From positions 1 through 6,355 of the forward strand of contig CALQNE010000203.1 of the NCBI GenBank assembly GCA_943331855.1: 6,355 nucleotides of DNA. The letters run 5' to 3'. The DNA comes from Bordetella parapertussis (GTDB lineage Bacteria > Pseudomonadota > Gammaproteobacteria > Burkholderiales > Burkholderiaceae_B). The position numbers and the translations under genes are program-made. This document shows, piece after piece, positions 5,850 to 6,355 of this stretch (its first letter is position 1; each line of letters begins with the position of its first letter). The notes beneath the pieces were generated by a model. It was not told the DNA's origin, made no database searches, and saw only the letters and a list, made by a program, of their open reading frames with translations.

Positions 5850-6355
5850 AGGCGTCAACGATTCTGGCAACCAAGGGGTGTCGGACGACATCACGACTAG
5901 TGAAATGTGTGACGGCAATGCCCTTCACGTCTTGCAGTACTTTGACGGCATGTGCCAAGCCACTTTTATGGCCTTTTGGCAAATCGACCTGCGAGGGGTC
6001 GCCAGTAATGACGGCTTTGCTGCCAAACCCAATGCGCGTCAAAAACATTTTCATTTGTTCAGGCGTGGTGTTCTGTGCCTCGTCAAGAATGACGAAGGCA
6101 TGATTCAAGGTGCGACCACGCATATAGGCCAGCGGAGCAATTTCAATCGTTTGCTTTTCAAACAAGCGTTGCACACGCTCGGCACCCATCAAGTCATACA
6201 GGGCATCGTAAAGCGGACGCAAATAAGGGTCTACTTTTTGCGCAAGATCGCCGGGTAAAAAGCCCAAGCGTTCTCCGGCTTCGACGGCAGGGCGTGTTAA
6301 GACCAGGCGTTGAACGGTGTCGCGCTCCATCGCGTCTATGGCGCAGGCAACGGCG
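5821..6355 (-). CDS. ybeZ: PhoH-like ATPase YbeZ, C-terminal part (5' end outside window)
   Basis: YbeZ is a cytosolic PhoH-family P-loop ATPase/putative RNA helicase whose gene is almost always next to ybeY, and the two are thought to act together in RNA metabolism. The frame runs off the right edge: 177 complete codons are visible, while full proteins are about 320-350 residues, so the N-terminus and the Walker A loop lie outside. The visible part begins [12 protein letters not shown], which normally directly follows the P-loop. It continues with [40 protein letters not shown] (Walker B as ILDEAQN, at about 6069-6089 on the plus strand), a sensor-like [19 protein letters not shown], and [15 protein letters not shown] near the end. 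The methionine at 6330 is internal and not the start. The stop at 5821-5823 lies inside the start of ybeY. Confidence 0.95.
   Translation of the reverse strand, partial: AVACAIDAMERDTVQRLVLTRPAVEAGERLGFLPGDLAQKVDPYLRPLYDALYDLMGAERVQRLFEKQTIEIAPLAYMRGRTLNHAFVILDEAQNTTPEQMKMFLTRIGFGSKAVITGDPSQVDLPKGHKSGLAHAVKVLQDVKGIAVTHFTSRDVVRHPLVARIVDAYEQDEQSKA

Noticed and set aside
5850..5918. Longer YbeY start at ATG 5918 (186 residues)
   Set aside because: It would add 23 residues with no resemblance to YbeY and a 98-bp overlap with ybeZ; the start at 5849 fits the family length.
5833..6258. 141-codon plus-strand open frame
   Set aside because: It is antisense to ybeZ, which is strongly supported by Walker B and other PhoH motifs.

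Overview
The window reads as a piece of a betaproteobacterial chromosome, most likely order Burkholderiales. This rests on gene order and on protein wording recalled from family knowledge, such as the YbeY N-terminus, the PhoH C-terminal half and the Lnt active-site contexts; no database search was done. Genus cannot be fixed from what is visible.

Right side (about 1575-6355, minus strand): a compact housekeeping operon in the order ybeZ (PhoH-like ATPase, cut by the window edge), ybeY (rRNA maturation endoribonuclease), corC/ybeX (CBS-pair protein), lnt (apolipoprotein N-acyltransferase) and a FemAB/GNAT-like protein of the PF04339 (DUF482) family. Neighbours overlap or nearly touch: 29 bp between ybeZ and ybeY, a 3-bp gap between corC and lnt, and a 4-bp ATGA overlap between lnt and the GNAT-like gene. 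The only real gap is 82 bp between ybeY and corC. The theme is RNA/ribosome quality control (ybeZ, ybeY, corC) joined to envelope lipoprotein maturation (lnt) and a fifth gene of unproven role.

Middle (about 1000-1574): a tRNA cluster on the same minus strand, tRNA-Ala(GGC), tRNA-Glu(TTC), tRNA-Asp(GTC), each with an encoded CCA. A candidate sigma-70 promoter lies just downstream of the GNAT-like gene. After tRNA-Asp comes a 127-bp convergent gap holding several short dyad symmetries.

Left side (1-999, plus strand): the 3' end of an unrecognised gene, followed 15 bp later by an FkbM-family SAM-dependent methyltransferase. By hand count of sampled lines this part is roughly 30-40% GC, against roughly 45-70% (mostly 55-60%) in the operon. 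It looks like the edge of a variable, probably surface-glycan or secondary-metabolite, region lying against the 3' end of the tRNA cluster.

No insertion sequence, CRISPR array, integrase or toxin-antitoxin pair was seen. Apart from the composition boundary at the tRNAs and the operon's fifth gene, the window is largely ordinary, and I do not claim a new system.
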